Assembly: GCA_028871775.1 (NCBI GenBank)
Contig: JAGWMH010000068.1
Coordinates: 1 to 8,561 of the forward strand
DNA: 8,561 bases
Source of the DNA: Betaproteobacteria bacterium
GTDB taxonomy: Bacteria; Pseudomonadota; Gammaproteobacteria; Burkholderiales; Gallionellaceae
Direction of reading: 5' to 3'
How positions within the stretch are numbered: position 1 is the first letter of the stretch; every line of letters begins with the position of its first letter. The notes below the pieces were generated by a model. The model did not search any database. It was given only the letters and a program-made list of their open reading frames with translations, and was not told where the DNA came from. Position numbers and translations under genes: made by a program. This document shows positions 8,083 through 8,561 of the stretch, one piece after another.

Positions 8083-8561
8083 GGCAGTCCCGCTTCCTGC
8101 TGCCTGGGCGGCTCAATGCCGGCGGGAACCTTGTAACGGTTATAGCTCCACAGGTATTGTGTGGGGCGGGCGCGCACCATCTTTTCCAGCGCCGCATTTA
8201 TCTGCCTCGTTACAGGCAAGCCGGGAACGAATTCCAGCGGCGTAATATGGATGACAAAGCCCGCGCCATCGGGCAAACGTTCGGCATACGCCATCAGTAT
8301 GGTCGCTCCACTCGATTCTGCAAGGCGCCCCACCAGCGTCATGGTGTAAGCCGGCCGCCCGAAGAAATCAGCCCACTCCCCTTCGCCTTGGCCGGGCACT
8401 TGGTCCGGCAGCAGCCCGATTGCCTCGCCGCGTTTGAGTGCCTTATACAACGAGCGTACCCCGCCCACATCGGTACGCGCCAGCCGCAACTGGCCGCGCT
8501 CGCGCCCCATGCGTATCACCTGTTCCAGCCAAGCCAGTTTGGGGGGACGGTACAGCACGGT
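8079..8561 (-). CDS. Lipid A biosynthesis acyltransferase, LpxL/LpxM family (5' end outside window)
   Basis: The last 160 residues of a second lysophospholipid acyltransferase-family protein; the frame is open to the right edge. Visible family blocks are TVLYRPPKLAWLE at the edge, the LLPDQVPGQGEG stretch, WADFFGRPAYTMTLVGRLAE (substrate pocket region) and the C-terminal QYLWSYNRYK. The HX4D/E catalytic motif would lie upstream, beyond the window, so activity cannot be judged. It differs clearly from its neighbour at 7213-8082, which makes the pair diverged paralogs rather than a recent duplication. The four-base overlap suggests an operon in which the two enzymes add the two secondary acyl chains in turn. 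Confidence 0.9.
   Translation of the reverse strand, partial: TVLYRPPKLAWLEQVIRMGRERGQLRLARTDVGGVRSLYKALKRGEAIGLLPDQVPGQGEGEWADFFGRPAYTMTLVGRLAESSGATILMAYAERLPDGAGFVIHITPLEFVPGLPVTRQINAALEKMVRARPTQYLWSYNRYKVPAGIEPPRQQEAGLP

Overview
This window looks like a chromosomal housekeeping segment of a betaproteobacterium, possibly from the Nitrosomonadales/Gallionellaceae side of the class. That placement is an inference from protein similarity in memory, a moderately high GC content, a CIRCE-controlled groESL operon and GC-rich discriminators after the -10 boxes. No transposase, integrase, CRISPR array, toxin-antitoxin pair or phage gene is visible. I do not see an undescribed multi-gene system here; the interesting points are regulatory and structural details.

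Layout, left to right. Positions 1-193 are non-coding and may hold the promoter of a minus-strand gene lying off the left edge. A tRNA-Phe(GAA) gene with encoded CCA (194-269, minus) follows. It appears to be driven by a promoter with a perfect TATAAT about 120 bp upstream. A strong hairpin terminator (501-535) ends the groES-groEL operon (563-2535, minus). That operon starts at a perfect CIRCE operator overlapping a promoter that reads as both sigma70 and sigma32 type. Divergently, a plus-strand pair encodes the biotin enzyme BioA (2833-4146) and the periplasmic PBP4-type D-Ala-D-Ala carboxypeptidase DacB (4143-5603), overlapping by ATGA. Convergent to these on the minus strand is a set read from the right edge: a truncated LpxL/LpxM-family acyltransferase (8079-8561), a second acyltransferase overlapping it by ATGA (7213-8082), and ubiD (5675-7138), the prFMN-dependent decarboxylase of ubiquinone synthesis.

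Functionally the genes cover protein folding (GroES/GroEL), cofactor synthesis (BioA, UbiD), cell envelope construction (DacB for murein, the acyltransferases for lipid A) and translation (tRNA-Phe). The two acyltransferases probably act one after the other on the lipid A precursor. The other neighbours share no single pathway.

The most notable oddities are: a GC-rich palindromic repeat inserted in frame in dacB, giving a Gly/Glu linker between the SxN and KTG motifs; BioA substitutions at positions equivalent to E. coli Tyr17 and Asp147; a pair of imperfect inverted copies of a short repeat flanking ubiD; and a long leader with its own hairpin in front of tRNA-Phe.
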